Shown in pieces: positions 13,148 to 25,460 of a DNA stretch of 64,000 bases. The notes beneath the pieces are model-generated. The model ran no database searches. It saw nothing but the letters and a program-made list of their open reading frames with translations, and was not told the DNA's origin. The stretch comes from Hydractinia symbiolongicarpus (Eukaryota; Cnidaria; Hydrozoa; Anthoathecata; Hydractiniidae): the NCBI RefSeq assembly GCF_029227915.1, contig NC_079883.1, positions 20,956,001 to 21,020,000 of the forward strand, read 5' to 3'. Position 1 is the stretch's first letter, and each line of letters begins with the position of its first letter. Position numbers and translations under genes: made by a program.

Positions 13148-13401
13148 ACTAGTCGTTAGCCCGTGGAAAATCCACGGGTCCGCCCGTCCTTTTTATACCG
13201 CATTGCGTGCTTCTCGCTATTGCGCAGCTAAGCTACCATTTTGCGTGACAGACAGACGTATACGGGCATTATAATATAGACTAGCCGTTAACCCGTGGGA
13301 AAATCCACGGGGTCGCCCGTCCTTTATATATCGCATTTCGTGTTTCTGCAACAGGACGCGGTTTCCGCAGACAGACAGACAAAATACGGCTATTATTAAA
13401 G
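13148..13401 (+). repeat. Two head-to-tail copies of a ~130-bp hairpin-bearing short repeat
   Basis: Copy 1 (13148-13279) and copy 2 (13280-~13401) both begin ACTAG(T/C)CGTTA. Each contains a stem CCCGTGG/CCACGGG closed by a short A-rich loop, then CGCCCGTCCTTT, and ends with GACAGACAGAC and a TACGG(G/C) tail. They are not protein coding. Related copies lie at 10146-10206 and 14892-15099, so this is a dispersed family, SINE-like or MITE-like. Confidence 0.75.
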
Positions 13402-13861
13402 AGATAAATGATGCTTATATAAGCATTAGCACTTAAATAATGTATTCATTTTTGCCACTTTCGTTTTCAGGCTGTAAAGGTCTTTCTCCAAAAAGAAATT
13501 AAACTTTAAATAATATCATGAAGAAACGATTTCCCATGTACTTCGAAATAGCGCGAAAAAAACAAACAAACAATCTTGTTTTATTTCTTATTTTTTTTCA
13601 CCAAGCTTCTTTAACCGTTAGACGTTGTAACATTTGCATGTTTTTTTGTCGACAATGGTAAAACTAGTACTTTTTACAGAGCACTATGCGGGAAAGTTAT
13701 CCGGGAACTATGCGCAATAATATGTCCTGCAACTTTGAAGTTTATTATCTGAGACTTTTTGGTTGATGTGATATATTCGGTTAACATGGAACACCAAGCA
13801 TTTTCGAACCATCGATTATAATGATTGTGTAATTTCTATTGTTTCTCCCTCTCACGAGCAC

Positions 13862-13935
13862 TGTTACAGCGCAGTCGCAGTTTCTGTGGAGTCCGGCAAG
13901 TCAGAAGTCGTGGATTCTAGTCCCATCCAATTCAC
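13862..13935 (+). repeat. Degenerate tRNA-like fragment (possible tRNA-derived SINE head)
   Basis: An A-box-like AGCGCAGTCG near 13869 is followed about 45 bp later by a B-box-like GTGGATTCTAGTCCC. The spacing and the preceding GTCAGAAGTC resemble a tRNA anticodon and T-arm. The T-loop has a substitution and the acceptor arms do not pair convincingly, so a functional tRNA is unlikely. Confidence 0.35.
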
Positions 13936-14891
13936 TTGGGAACCATAATTCGCAGGTTTAATTAGTAATATATATCTACTCCACATTCTCTGTCATTTTT
14001 ATAGTACATTGATGAATGTGATATTGTTGTGGTTGTTATTAAGCAACTTACCGTTTCGCGAATTTAAGAACTGTCACGCTCTTCTGACATACTTCCACGA
14101 AAGGGTTAAATACAAAACATGCTTTCGCCTTTTGACTTTGCTATAGGCGTTAAATAAAAGAAAATGGGACAAAATATCTACAAAGTAGTAAGCATGTCGC
14201 ACTTGTATTTTTCCAGGTAGAATAAGGTAACAAAAAAAAAGATGCAATTTGTAGCATCTTTAATGATCATCAAACCTGAATGTGAATACTCGTCAAGCCA
14301 CATTTCCAGATTTGATGAGTTTAAATCATAAAACATTTTGTGATGAAAAAAGTTTGAGAAATTAAACTCAAACGAGCTACCCAATTTAAAGTAAAGATTT
14401 TAACCGTTTAAAGATTTTCAAAAAAAATTATTTTTCATTTTTATTAGTTTTGAAAGAACTGGAGAGATTTGATGCCAATTTTACTTAGTACCATAGCTTA
14501 CCAGAGTCTAAATATTGCTGACCTTAGAATCTTAAGTTACTTTTAGGCGATTGCTCCCCTCCCAAAGTTCTTACAAGCCTACACTTGTTACTAACCAGAC
14601 ATTCAACAAACCTATGTACTTTTTAAAAGCAGTGTTTTCTTGCCTTTTGCTGTGTTGTCTTGTTCTTCAGATACAATGTGGCACCAATGTTTGACAGTGT
14701 TTGATAAACCTTACAGAACTTACCTTATATTCAATTATCACCTCTTCTAGCGCGTTTTCTTTTTTTAGAAGGTAGCTATTCGATAAAACATTAATTTTGT
14801 ATAAACGTGTTTCTCTTTAAATACCAGTATAATCTCTTTGATTTCTGTGCCTTGACCAGGTACGTTTATTACTTACTGTACTGTCTCAATA

Positions 14892-15099
14892 AAATAGCCG
14901 TATTTTGTCTGTCACAGGAAGTGAGTGATGTCGTGATACAAATTGCACAAAATAGCGATTCTACGCAGGGAAAAACCTGAGGCCTGGCGGACCCGTGAAT
15001 TCTGTCACAGGCTAATGACTGATATTACAGACACGGGAAAATTAACAAATGCGAAGAAAACAATTTACGTGAATTTTTTCACAGGCTAATGACTAGTCT
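14892..15099 (-). repeat. Inverted, diverged dimer of the hairpin-bearing short repeat
   Basis: It begins with the reverse complement of the family tail (ATAGCCGTATTTTGTCTGTC) and ends GGCTAATGACTAGTC, the reverse complement of the family head. Two heads are present (near 15001-15020 and 15081-15099), so it is a dimer in opposite orientation to 13148-13401. The hairpin arms have drifted. Confidence 0.65.
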
Positions 15100-15520
15100 C
15101 TATAATAATTGTCCTATTTGTTCAAAATGGTAGCAGAATTGCTACTTTATGCTCCGGATGAACGAAATAACGATATCCGGGATATTACGACAGGCGAAAA
15201 TCCGATGACTTCAATTTTCGGATAAAATCGGAAAAAATAGGAAAAACAGATTAATCACGTGCGCAAAGTTAATAAAGTGATTCCCTCGGATGGAATAAAA
15301 AAATGACGTGAATTTTAAGTGTTAAGGGTAATTCTAACAAAATGTTTCTACTTTCTCAAGTATAAAGATCTCATAAAAGATTACGGGAGTAGTTTTGAGT
15401 AATGACCAATAACTAAAGTTCATCAAAGATACGGGCCTAAAAATTGGCATCTATGTCTCTAGTAGTTTTATTTTTAACTCAGAAAGTATCATAAACATGC
15501 ACCAAAACGTAAAATGCCGT

Positions 15521-16334
15521 AAAATGCCGTAATCAAGCGTACTCGGTTAAGCGCACCTGTATTAAAGCACACCAAATTTTACTCCAAAGTTTATTACCGT
15601 TTATAAGCGCCCCTTTATATAAGCGGCTTTAGAGGAATGAGATATCGAAAACAATTAAATTGAAAAAAAATAAGGTTTTGTTTCACTTAAAATACTTATT
15701 TTATTTTACTTTATTTTAAGATTTTTTTTTTTTATTTTTGTTACGAATATAGTTTTTTCAATTTTTTGTAACATATATGTAATTTATACGCGGAAATTTA
15801 ATTCTTCCTCCAGAAACCTAAATGGCTTAAGGAGTACAACACTTTTCACCAGTAATGACTGCTTCCATCCACAAAATTCGCCACTCTTTTATCATTTTAC
15901 CTGTTTCACAATATAAACCTTTCTTCTGTTTCTTTTCGTGTTTTCCATAACTTTAATTGTATTGTCGCTGTGATTTTTCTTCTTTGAGACATATCAAGTT
16001 TTCATTCACGGAAAAGGCTTACGCATGGGTGCTTAACTCTTGACTTTATTTCAACAAGACAATATCATGTCGGATATTTCTGATGATTCAACAACTGACG
16101 AAGATAAAAGAAAAGAGACATTTTAGAGCATACAGAGCAATTTTACTTTGTACTTTATATGAACTTTATAGGGCAATACACATGGTTGGAAAATATTATT
16201 CATTTAATCTTTTACTTTCCCTTGCATTTTTTATACTCGATAATAAGCACACCCGTGGATAAGCGCACCCTCAAACAAGCACACCAAAGTCTTACTATCA
16301 CTGCTGAGAAGCGCTGCGCTTGATTACGCCATTT
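15521..16334. mobile_element. Non-autonomous terminal-inverted-repeat element with AAGCGCACC subterminal repeats
   Basis: The left end reads AAATGCCGTAATCAAGCG. The right end is the reverse complement of AAATGGCGTAATCAAGCGC, so the terminal inverted repeats are about 18 bp with one internal difference. Just inside both ends are several copies of AAGCGCACC/AAGCACACC/AAGCGCCCC. No transposase fragment is visible in the ~780-bp interior. It is a MITE-like DNA transposon of undetermined superfamily. Confidence 0.65.
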
Positions 16335-17478
16335 AAAGGTATGCTTTTTTCTCCTTTTTCAATGTTTTTGCAATGCTACGTCTGCTGCGGTTAGAATTTA
16401 AAGCCCCAGCTTAAATATTTAGTTACAACAAGTTAAGAATTTATATTAGCGTCACTGTATGGTTTTGATGTTGGAATAGAAAGGCTGGAGAAAAAGGTGA
16501 AAAAGTATAATGAATTTGACTGTTGTTATACCAGCTCTAGGCAAAAGAAGCCTAGAAACAAGGGCCACGTCCAAGGTCTTGGCATTTTATATTGCACAAA
16601 AATGGAAAAAATTTTAGTTACAGATAAAATATTTTTAAAGCTGTTTTTTTTTTTAATTTGAAACATTTTATTTGAACTATAGTTTTAATTCACAAAACAT
16701 GTTCGCGCCATCCATGTTCGTTTTTTGTTTGTTTACATTGTTTTGTTTACCATTTTAATAATGGCTTTCCCAACAAATTGAGATGCCCCCTTAAAATGAG
16801 ATGTCGACCAATCGAATTATTAGATTTTTGGCATCATGCATACCGGCGATCTTATTCAACATGTTTCATTATTTTTACATGTCGACAGTGTTTTTGATTT
16901 TTTTAATGCTGTATTGGACAATGGTTCTACTTCCATCTCCACTTTCCTCCTAAAATAAAGCCTTTTTTGTGCTGTCTACGACACCTCAACCTGGGAATGT
17001 GATTTAAAATATGCTAAATCTCATTTCTGACGAAACAGTATCGCTATGTTAAATTACAAAAGTGGCATTCCTTTTTAGTCAGCAAGAAAAACCCTGTTTT
17101 TATAGTTACTGCTTTCCATAAATATATACACTATCCAGTTCAATTTATCTGGATAAAAAATATTTTTTTAATTCATTCCAGTGCAACTATGTATAGTGTC
17201 TTTACAAATATTACAATGCTAGCTGGATTACAACAAAGTCTAAACCGTTTAGGATATATATTTCTTAGTTAGCCTAAATTTGAAAGCAATTTCCTTTTCC
17301 AGAAGTTCACTTCTCCAAACAAGGCTTTTATTCTATATATTTAGCTAAAGCATATGTTACCTTTGTAATGTTTAACTTATGCTTCGACATTTACCAGGAC
17401 TATGTTTTGTTTTACCTCCCAGTAATTTCAGATTACTGCACACTGCATTTTCCGAAGATACCGCAATCATTTAGCCCT

Positions 17479-19167
17479 TTATTCCATAGATGGATAAAAT
17501 TCTTGAATAGTAGTATCTTCATTTCTTGATGAGGGAAGCTCTTTGTTACTTTCATCCTTCCAAGAAACCCTCTTCCTTGTTATGTTCCTTCCGTCAGATA
17601 TCTTCTCACTGGTTTTTTCTTCACTGGCACCCTCCTCCGCAAGTCTTGCATACTGATTTTCTATAATTTCATCAATTTCATCATCGTCTTGCATATGACT
17701 TTCAAATGTATCTTCTGAATCGATTGCTGTCACCAGGGTAATCATGGTGCTATTATCTAGCATGTTTTCACTTGAAACACTGGTTTCCACGCTTTCCATT
17801 TCATCATTGACATCTTCAGGGTCGCCATCGTCATTTAAAACAAGATCTTCCCGTTTTTCTAACGCCAATGCAAAGGATTCGATAATTGCTGCAGAAATTC
17901 CTAAACCAAATAGCAGATTTCCAGCCGAAATCAAAAGAAAGTGTATCGATTCCAAATGCTTCAACCGATTAAAGTGGATATCCCCGTATCCAATCGTGGT
18001 CAAACTTACGAACCAAAAATATATGCTAGTACTAAAAGTCCAATTTTCCATGTCATCTCTCATAGCGATAGAACTTCCCAGTAGCATGATGCCGATCATT
18101 GTAAAGATACTGACGAGCAGAACTTTTACTTGGAGGGTTTTTTCACTGGATGGTCGTCCGAGGACTTTATGCTCAGAAAATCGGACCAAAAAAGTAAAAA
18201 TCTGTACCAAAAGTTTCCCGGCTACACTGTACATTGATACTGCAATAGGTACACCAAATATCGCATACATAATCATGATGTACCTACCAATGACGGTGAC
18301 AGGTGTCGTGTTACCGTAACCTAAAGGTAAATGTCGTTACACGAACACACTTGGATGGAATGGAAATATCCATAACGGATAAAACGAATCAGTTTTAAGT
18401 CAGACAAACCTACACATATCATTATACTTTGCCATTAACCATGTTTTACTGTCCATAGCATTGTTTTAATATTGTAAAAAAACATTGCCTGGTTGAATAA
18501 GAATTCGTCATTTAACGCAATGTTGACCTTAAGATGTTTTTTAACCTCATTTAAAGGAAGATTATTTTCAATTTGTGTTCAGTAATCCAACGTAAAATGA
18601 TAAAGTTTTGAACCAGTATCAAAGCATAACAATACAGACATACTTACCGACAGTTAATAACGTAAAAATGCAATATTCAGCATATTTGAGCATTTGGAAT
18701 TCATCTACTTTACAAGAAGTGGTGTAGCCTTTCGTTACAAAAGGAGAAGCGCTAGATTGTACTATTGGTTTGCATTCAGCTATGAACTGTGTTATGTTCT
18801 TTTGATCCGCGTGTGATTGATTATGCAGTATGTAATACAAGGTGCTACAAGTACTAGTCAAATTTTTAAACTTAACAGCAGTCTCTGTGTCTTCTAAAGA
18901 TGGTGTGCTTCCATCCTGTGCCATTGATGCTCCTGAGCATTCTTCAACATAAAAGAACACAATCGCTCCGAATAAAACATAAACAAGAAATAAAGTGAAG
19001 AAGAAACCAAGTTCTTTGGCCTGCTCTTTGATGCTTGCTATTAATTCTTTACGTGTTCTGTGCTCGTACTCGCGCATCTCCGATAAAACTCGTGACACGC
19101 GATGAGAATCTAGAGATGCTTGATTAGAATTAGAGGTTCTGTCCATTTTTTTTTGCTCATTTCTCAT
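17479..19167 (-). CDS. Two-pore-domain (K2P) potassium channel, paralog 1
   Basis: Two exons (19167-18648, 18320-17479) encode 453 residues. Order: cytosolic N-terminus, M1 (~residues 50-75), extracellular cap loop starting EECSGASM with a second conserved Cys, P1 with filter TVGYG, M2, M3, P2 filter TIGYGD (~283), M4 (GNLLFGLGI) and an acidic C-tail with a basophilic-kinase-like RKRVSW. The intron interrupts the P1 filter glycine (residue 174) in phase 1. The first filter reads GYGNTTPVT across the junction. It is a plasma-membrane background K+ channel, acting as a dimer. It is more diverged than paralogs 2 and 3 and its tail is unrelated to theirs. The TAA stop lies within an AATAAA hexamer, which may be chance. 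Confidence 0.95.
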
Positions 19168-21887
19168 TTTATTTTACTACTAATAAAAATATGTGCTCTT
19201 AATTTTTACTTCTGTCATGTCACGATAAAAAAAAACGAGATTGTTTCTTCTCATAATAGTTAATTGAATAATTCATGACCACGGAACGTACCTTCGGCAA
19301 AGGAAGTAGTTTTGTTTCACAAGTTCAAATCGTTTGTTGATTTATTTACCATTGGATGATTGATCAATTTGTAATTCAGTTCTCTACACATCTCAATTGA
19401 TATGAATAAGTCATTTCATTACTTTTCAATATCACATTGATAAAAAAGGTGATAGGATATAACTTCAATGTTATAAAGTTACATGTTGCTAAGTGACACT
19501 ATAAAAATATTTAAAATCTAAGGAGTAAAAAGCCCTCTTGGTTTTAAAGGTTCTGTTATGTTGAGATTGATGTTGCGTTATAATGTAGTTTTTCTTATAT
19601 AAGATAAAATGGATCCCTTAGTATCCCTTATTTTAGATAGATAGAGATAGCACAGACTGTTTGTGTCCAGGCTAAAACATTTAACCTCAGAAATTTCTAT
19701 TTTCTCAAAAGTCAAAAATGATCCTTCATTTTAATCTCTACCAATTTAATGTATATATATATATCTGCTCAAAAGTTATAATTATTCTGCATCGGCTAAC
19801 TATCATGTTAACAGGTTAATTACCAGTCCTTCCAGAGTGCCTAATTTTCTAGAAGAACTTTCTTAAACTCCCCCAGAGATTTGTTAGAAAATTCTCGATT
19901 TTTAAAAATCTCTAACCCCTTTACAAAAACTCCTGCAGTTTTTACAACTTGAAAATGTATACATCTCAAAAAAAGAACAGTTTTAAAATTTGTTCCTGTT
20001 TGGCGGGAAATCACAATTTCCTTAAAAAAAAAGTCTTACTTCCCTATTTTAAATAGTCTCCCGAAAAGGGCCATCGATTTTTCAAGTCCAAAAATTTGAC
20101 TTGTTAAATCAAAGAGGTAAAGAGAGGTTGAAGAGACAATAATAAAGTAACCTGGTATTATTTCAGTTTATGGTAAAATTGTATTCTTATTTCACATTTT
20201 TGAAACGCTTTTTTTTTTTCGATCACCTGTTATCAAAACATCCACCATCAGCATTTTCAAAAAATCTTCTTACAGGAGAGTAAATTTTATAAGCGTAAAA
20301 ACTGAATTATTCAAATGCTAATATGTATTTTTTGGTATTACCAATTCAAAATTAATAAAACATTGAACTTTCTCAGACGTTATTACCTTGTTCCATGAAA
20401 TTAACGAGTCATGAAATTCGCGTTATATTAATGACCGGTAATTAAATGTAGTGTTAATTTGTTGCCTTTTTTATAATATATAAGCCCCCAAAGCATAAAA
20501 ACACAATTTTTTTTTTACAAACTTCCTACTATTTTCTCCTCATCGGACGATAGCTCAACGGTGTTCTCTTTCTCAGCGATCTTTTATAGCTTTCGTATCA
20601 TCTTCATACTCTGATCAACTTTGTATGATAACTTTTCGTACTTACGTAAGTCTCCGACTGTAAGCTGTCCGTTATACTTGTGCGCAAAATCAAATATTAT
20701 ATTTCCAAAACTTCGTAGCAACATACGTAAATAAGATGAAAACTAGGATACTGAATATTGGTTGAAATCTTTACACATTAAAACAATAACGAAAAGAAAT
20801 AATTTCTTTCTTAATTAGTTTCATTACCTGATTTTCTTTAGTTCTCAAAAACTTTCAAATAATTTTTTTTAGAAGCAAGTGAGGTGGGCTTATTTCAACA
20901 AAACCAAGCAATGAAGGCATAATGTATGCTTGAGATCAAACAGAATAAAGTTCACACATTTCACAGATGAACCAGTGTGGAAAAGCTATACGGATGCTAG
21001 GAGAATGACAATGTAATTGAATTCTACTTTTTGCACTGCGCGACGTAAATTATTTTGGTTTGCCATGTTTTTACTGACTTCGAGGCATTAATTATTGCTA
21101 CTAATAAAAAGGCCTTCCTTTTCCATTTCTTCTAGAAGCATAAAACCATCATTTTCACCACTTTTTATTATAGTTTTTTTTTGCAACCGTGATCCTAATA
21201 AGTAGTAAGTGCAAATGGTTTTAATTTCAACGTTTAAGTAAATTTATTCGCCTAAACATAAATTTATTATCCCGATCGCTATGAATCAATTACTAGGAAG
21301 CAATATCTTTTGCAGTTTAGAGTTACACCTTTTTTTTCCCAACCGAAGTAGCGTTGTTGCTAATACGTACATTAGCATTTTATTGCGGATCAAAATTTTC
21401 TTCGAGAAATTCTTTTCCAACGAAGCGTAAACGAACAAAGTCTTCTTGGCTTGAACTCATTTTTTTTCCTGCAGCTATATGAAAAAAAAGTCTGGTAACT
21501 CCGGCCGTATAAGGCAACTTACACAATTGATGTTCTTTAGTGCTCAGTCTTCTTTTAGGTGCACGTGTAATGCAAACAACAAGTTTGAATACTAAAGTTT
21601 GTAATCATTACTACTGTTGATCAATGGTTGTTCTTTTGTTGATAGTATTGAATCTGAGGAGACTTTTAGATGGTATTTCATTAGCGTGACTATTCTCTTT
21701 TTTTGTGACAATGCTACGCCAACGAATTGTTTTCAAAACAACAAGTAAGAAATAGGAACGGGGAAAGCACCGCCCACAAACACATGGTAATAATCACGGG
21801 TGCAATATATTAAAATAAGAATATTTATGCAGGCATTAATACAACAATTTTAAAACGAACAAACAAACTGCACTAATCTGTAGTTTA
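19168..21887. other. Intergenic region between K2P-1 and K2P-2
   Basis: No gene was found. It is AT-rich with a short GATA-type microsatellite near 19636-19655 and a TA run near 19752. Nothing else is supported. Confidence 0.6.
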
Positions 21888-24826
21888 TTAAGTATCTATT
21901 TGTACATGAAGATAACTTGTGTTACTGCTGCTACTGCTGGTACTTTTATCCGCATGAGTATCTTCTTCTATACTGCTCAAATCGATTTCGTAAGGCAACT
22001 CTTTCAGGCTATTGTCGTACACGAATCCACCAACTGTTAAAGCTTGGCTAATTTTAGGTCGTGCTGATCTTCCTCGAGAATTAATTTCAAGTGCGAGGCC
22101 TCCTACCATAACAGTCTTAGCAATAAAATCAGTATCTTTTATAATCCTAAGCAAATGCGGAAGATTTCGGCTTCTTCCTCTTAGTGATGCATCTTCTACG
22201 TTCTGTCCCGCTAGTTCAGCCCCTATTCCTTCTCCGTGTCGCTCAAGTGCCAACGCAAAAGCTTCAATAACAGCAGCCACAATGCCAAGACCGAACAGCA
22301 GATTAGCAGCCGCTAACATTAAGAAGTGAGGCGATTGAAGATGTTTATTACGATCAAAATGAATGTCGCCGAAACCTATAGTTGTTGTGCTTATAAACCA
22401 AAAATAAATGCTAGTGTGAAATGACCAGTTTTCCATGTTGTCTTGTGTTGTGATTAAGCACCCTAATAATAAAGTTATTGTCATTGCCAAGAGAGTTGCG
22501 AATAATACTTTTATTCGAAGAACATTCTGGCCAGACTCTTGTTTTAAAATCTTACGATCAATAGACTTGATTAGCACTGTAAAAACTTGAACTAAAAGTT
22601 TGCCAGCGACACTATACATTGTAACAGCAATAGGGACACCAATGATCGCATAAAACACCAAAATATACCGTCCAATTATTGTCACTGGCGTTGTGTTACC
22701 GTAACCTAAAATGAAAGCAGAAAGATTTAGAGAGATGTGATAAATATATTTTGTTTGATTATCGAAGCAACGGCTCGTAACATTCGCTTCTACGGCGATT
22801 TAATGGAGAATAGCTACTATTTTGCGGTAAAAAGAGTCGGTAAACCGTGACCAGTTAGCTCAGTTGCCTAATTATTTTTTACTGATCACAATTTTACCGA
22901 TTTTTTTTTTATTAACAAACTGTATTTGCCGGAAACAATAAAAGGGTACAAAGGACCCAAAGATTGTGTGTTTATAATTGAATTTCCGCGCCCGAAGGCG
23001 TAGGAAATTCTTTAAAACCGTCGTTTTTTTCTTTCGGAGCATTTTTTGAGAAAAAATCGACCATGGGATTTCACGTTCATCTGAGAGGAGGATAGTATTG
23101 AACCTTATTGAACTGACTAACTAACCTGTCACAAATGGTCAATTAAACGTCACAGATTAAAACTTCGTACCCAAGCTCCCTAAGTACTGGGAAATCATCT
23201 AAATGATGTTTCAGGCCAAAATTGGACAAAATTTGGCACACTAAACAAGGTATGCTGAACATGATGGTGACATCAAAATTTTGATTTCTTGTTACCTAAA
23301 TGTCATTCTAGGCGAAAATTGGTCCAAAAATTAAAACTACTTTATTTTTGACAAGAATTGGCACAGTTAACAAAAAAGTATGCTGAACATGATGGTGACA
23401 TCAAAATTTTGGTTTCTTGTCACCTTAAATTTCATTTTAGGCCAATATTGGTGCAAAAATTAAAACTACTTTATTTTCAACAAAATTTGGCACAGTAAAC
23501 AAACAAAGTATGCTGAACATGATGGTGACATCAAAGTTTTGTTTTTTTGTCACCTTAAATGTCATTCTAGGCCAAAATTTGTCCAAAAATTAAAACTACT
23601 TTATTTTCGACAAAAATTGGCACAGTTAATAAAGAAAGTATGCTGAAAATGTTGTTCACATCAAATTTTTGATTTTTTGTCAACTAAATGCCGTTTAAGA
23701 CCATAAACGTCTCAACCGCAAGACTTTCAACCACGAATGATAGGCTGTATTTTTTGTTAGAAATTTCTTTTAAAATGTGAGTTTATTATGAAACATTGCG
23801 TTTTGTTTGCGGTTGTTATAACATATAATGTCACTTGTGTGCTTTATCTTCAGAGCTTCATGCACCAAAACTCTTCGAATGTTTGGCACGATAACACAAC
23901 GAATTAGTAGGTTATCATCAAATATTTTGGTAGCGAGCGGAAATTCTTAGAGCCCCCAGGGCTTCTTGTTTGTTTTGAAATTGTTATAAAAGAAGAAAAT
24001 TTATGTGACTCCATTGCAATTGCATATATGATTATTTCTCATCCGTTTTTATTTCAAATAGAGCATGCTTTAAATTTTTAATAATTTTTTTTCAAAATTT
24101 ATTCCGGAAAAAGTGAATTTTTTACAACTGTAGGAGGGAATAAAAACTAGGGAAAATTAAAAAAGTCAGCGTAGTAAACTCTTTTAACTTGTGAGTATCA
24201 ATGCAAAACAGATACATGGTTAGCACGATGAAAATAATGATTTTCTGCTAATACATCGGAAATCTAAACTCAGACCTTCATGATTCAATCTTTAAAGTAT
24301 TTTGTTAACCTTTGTCTTTCATATTTGCTATTTCGCATCGCTTGGTTATCATTCAAAATACATTCGCGTGGCAACTAAAGTTGGTACATATGTCTGTTAC
24401 CACGTATACATATGGAAGTGGGGTTTAAGAAAGGTCATGCAGTTCCCAGTGACGTATTCATATGTTTTAGAAAAAATCTTCGCAATAAAAAAATGTCTTC
24501 GGACTCTACAACCCCAAAAATGACTAAATCGCGAGTATTGCAATTACTCCAACAATTTTGGTGATAGATGAGGGATTATAAATCATGGTAAATGGCTTAT
24601 TTTTTGTGTTTTTTGGTACTGTAAAAGAGCAGTAAAATCCTGCGGAAAATTAGTTATAATTTTCAGGTCCAAAAGTTTGTTATTTTTTATAATTTATCTG
24701 ACATCGATCTCTTGTGCGACAGATTCTTTAGTAAATAACCTCGTTCCCAAGGCATTTTTCCGTATTAACGGTGACAAAACCCTGGGGATAAGGGTGCGGA
24801 TTTAATTACATGAGTTGCAACAATAA

Positions 24827-24871
<45 letters not shown>

Positions 24872-25460
24872 GCAAAGAAATAACACCAGCAAGCGAATAA
24901 TACTTACCAACTGTAAGGAGAGTAAAAATAGTAAATTCTGCATATTTTAATATTTGAAATTCATCTGCTACGCAATTTCTATGGTAACCTGATGCAACAA
25001 TGGGACGTAGAGATGATGTTAATAGTTCAGAACAAGTGACAATGAACCTATTATAACTTGTGTTGCTCCAGAGAGTTGCGTTACTGGTGGATGTAAAGTT
25101 GGTTAGACTAATCAGAGATTCTGTGTAAAGCATATAACAAGTCTTATTCATATGTTTGAAATCTGCCCATGTCAATTTATCGTAAAGAGACGGTGTGCTG
25201 CCATCATCAACCATCGACGCACCAGAACATTCTTCAATATAAAAAAACACGAAAGCACCGAATAGAACGTAGACGACAAATAAACCGAAAAACCAAGCTA
25301 GCTCGCGAGCTTCCGTTTTTATTCCGATCACTAGCTCGTTTTCCGTACGATTTTGAAACTCGTGCATTTCGGTGATAACTTTCGTAAGTCGCAAACGCGG
25401 TGTTCTACTGGATTTCTTAGAAAATCTCCCGCGGTTTTGAAAAAAGCTTTTCTTCCCCAT
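21888..25460 (-). CDS. Two-pore-domain (K2P) potassium channel, paralog 2
   Basis: Two exons (25460-24908, 22705-21888) encode 456 residues. The ATG at 25460 (MGKKSF) was chosen because it aligns with the MGKLFE start of paralog 3; the open frame upstream has no ATG. M1 follows ELAWFFGLFVVYVLFG, then the cap loop (EECSGASMVDDG). P1 glycine 185 is split by the phase-1 intron, and P2 reads TIGFGD (~295), GFG rather than the GYG of paralogs 1 and 3. The tail holds HLLRIIKDTDFIAK and a GGFVYDNS block, both echoed in paralog 3, then a Ser-rich end. The 2.2-kb intron carries mobile DNA. Leak K+ conductance at the plasma membrane is expected from the family. Confidence 0.95.
22980..23946 (+). mobile_element. 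Repeat element with inverted GAATTTCCGC ends, inside K2P-2 intron
   Basis: It starts GAATTTCCGC and ends GCGGAAATTC, a 10-bp terminal inverted repeat. The first ~190 bp match, in opposite orientation, the segment 42405-42598 in the K2P-3 intron. The middle is a ~130-bp tandem array (23195-23710). No coding potential was seen, so it looks like a non-autonomous element. Confidence 0.55.
23195..23710 (+). repeat. Tandem array, about four ~130-bp units
   Basis: The block TATGCTGAACATGATGG begins at 23251, 23379 and 23509, and a degenerate form at 23639, giving spacings of 128, 130 and 130 bp. Units also share TTAAAACTACTTTATTTT and GGCACAGT blocks. The outer units are the most diverged. Confidence 0.9.
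24737..24797. repeat. Short foldback of the AACCTCGTYCCCAGG family, in K2P-2 intron
   Basis: AACCTCGTTCCCAAGGC at the left faces CCCTGGGGATAAGGGT at the right, about 60 bp end to end. It is a degenerate relative of the intact element at 36669-36768. Confidence 0.5.
24828..24871 (+). repeat. (AAC)n microsatellite next to the K2P-2 splice donor
   Basis: About 15 AAC/CAA units on the plus strand, which is GTT on the sense strand. It begins about 36 bp inside the intron from the donor at 24907 and is not part of the protein. Confidence 0.9.

Larger units (their letters stand above)
11373..17478. other. Intergenic region between goosecoid and K2P-1
   Basis: About 6 kb with no supportable gene. 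It holds the candidate goosecoid promoter, a dimeric hairpin repeat (13148-13401), a tRNA-like fragment (13862-13935), an inverted dimer of the hairpin repeat (14892-15099) and a terminal-inverted-repeat element (15521-16334). The remainder is AT-rich and featureless to the eye. Confidence 0.6.

Noticed and set aside
17744-18319. 191-codon plus-strand open frame
   Set aside because: It is the antisense shadow of K2P-1 exon 2.
23195-23710. CRISPR-like array
   Set aside because: Units are ~130-bp tandem repeats without distinct spacers, in an animal intron.
24765-24907. Run of Val at the end of the open frame after K2P-2 exon 1
   Set aside because: This is reading through the splice donor into an intronic (AAC)n microsatellite.
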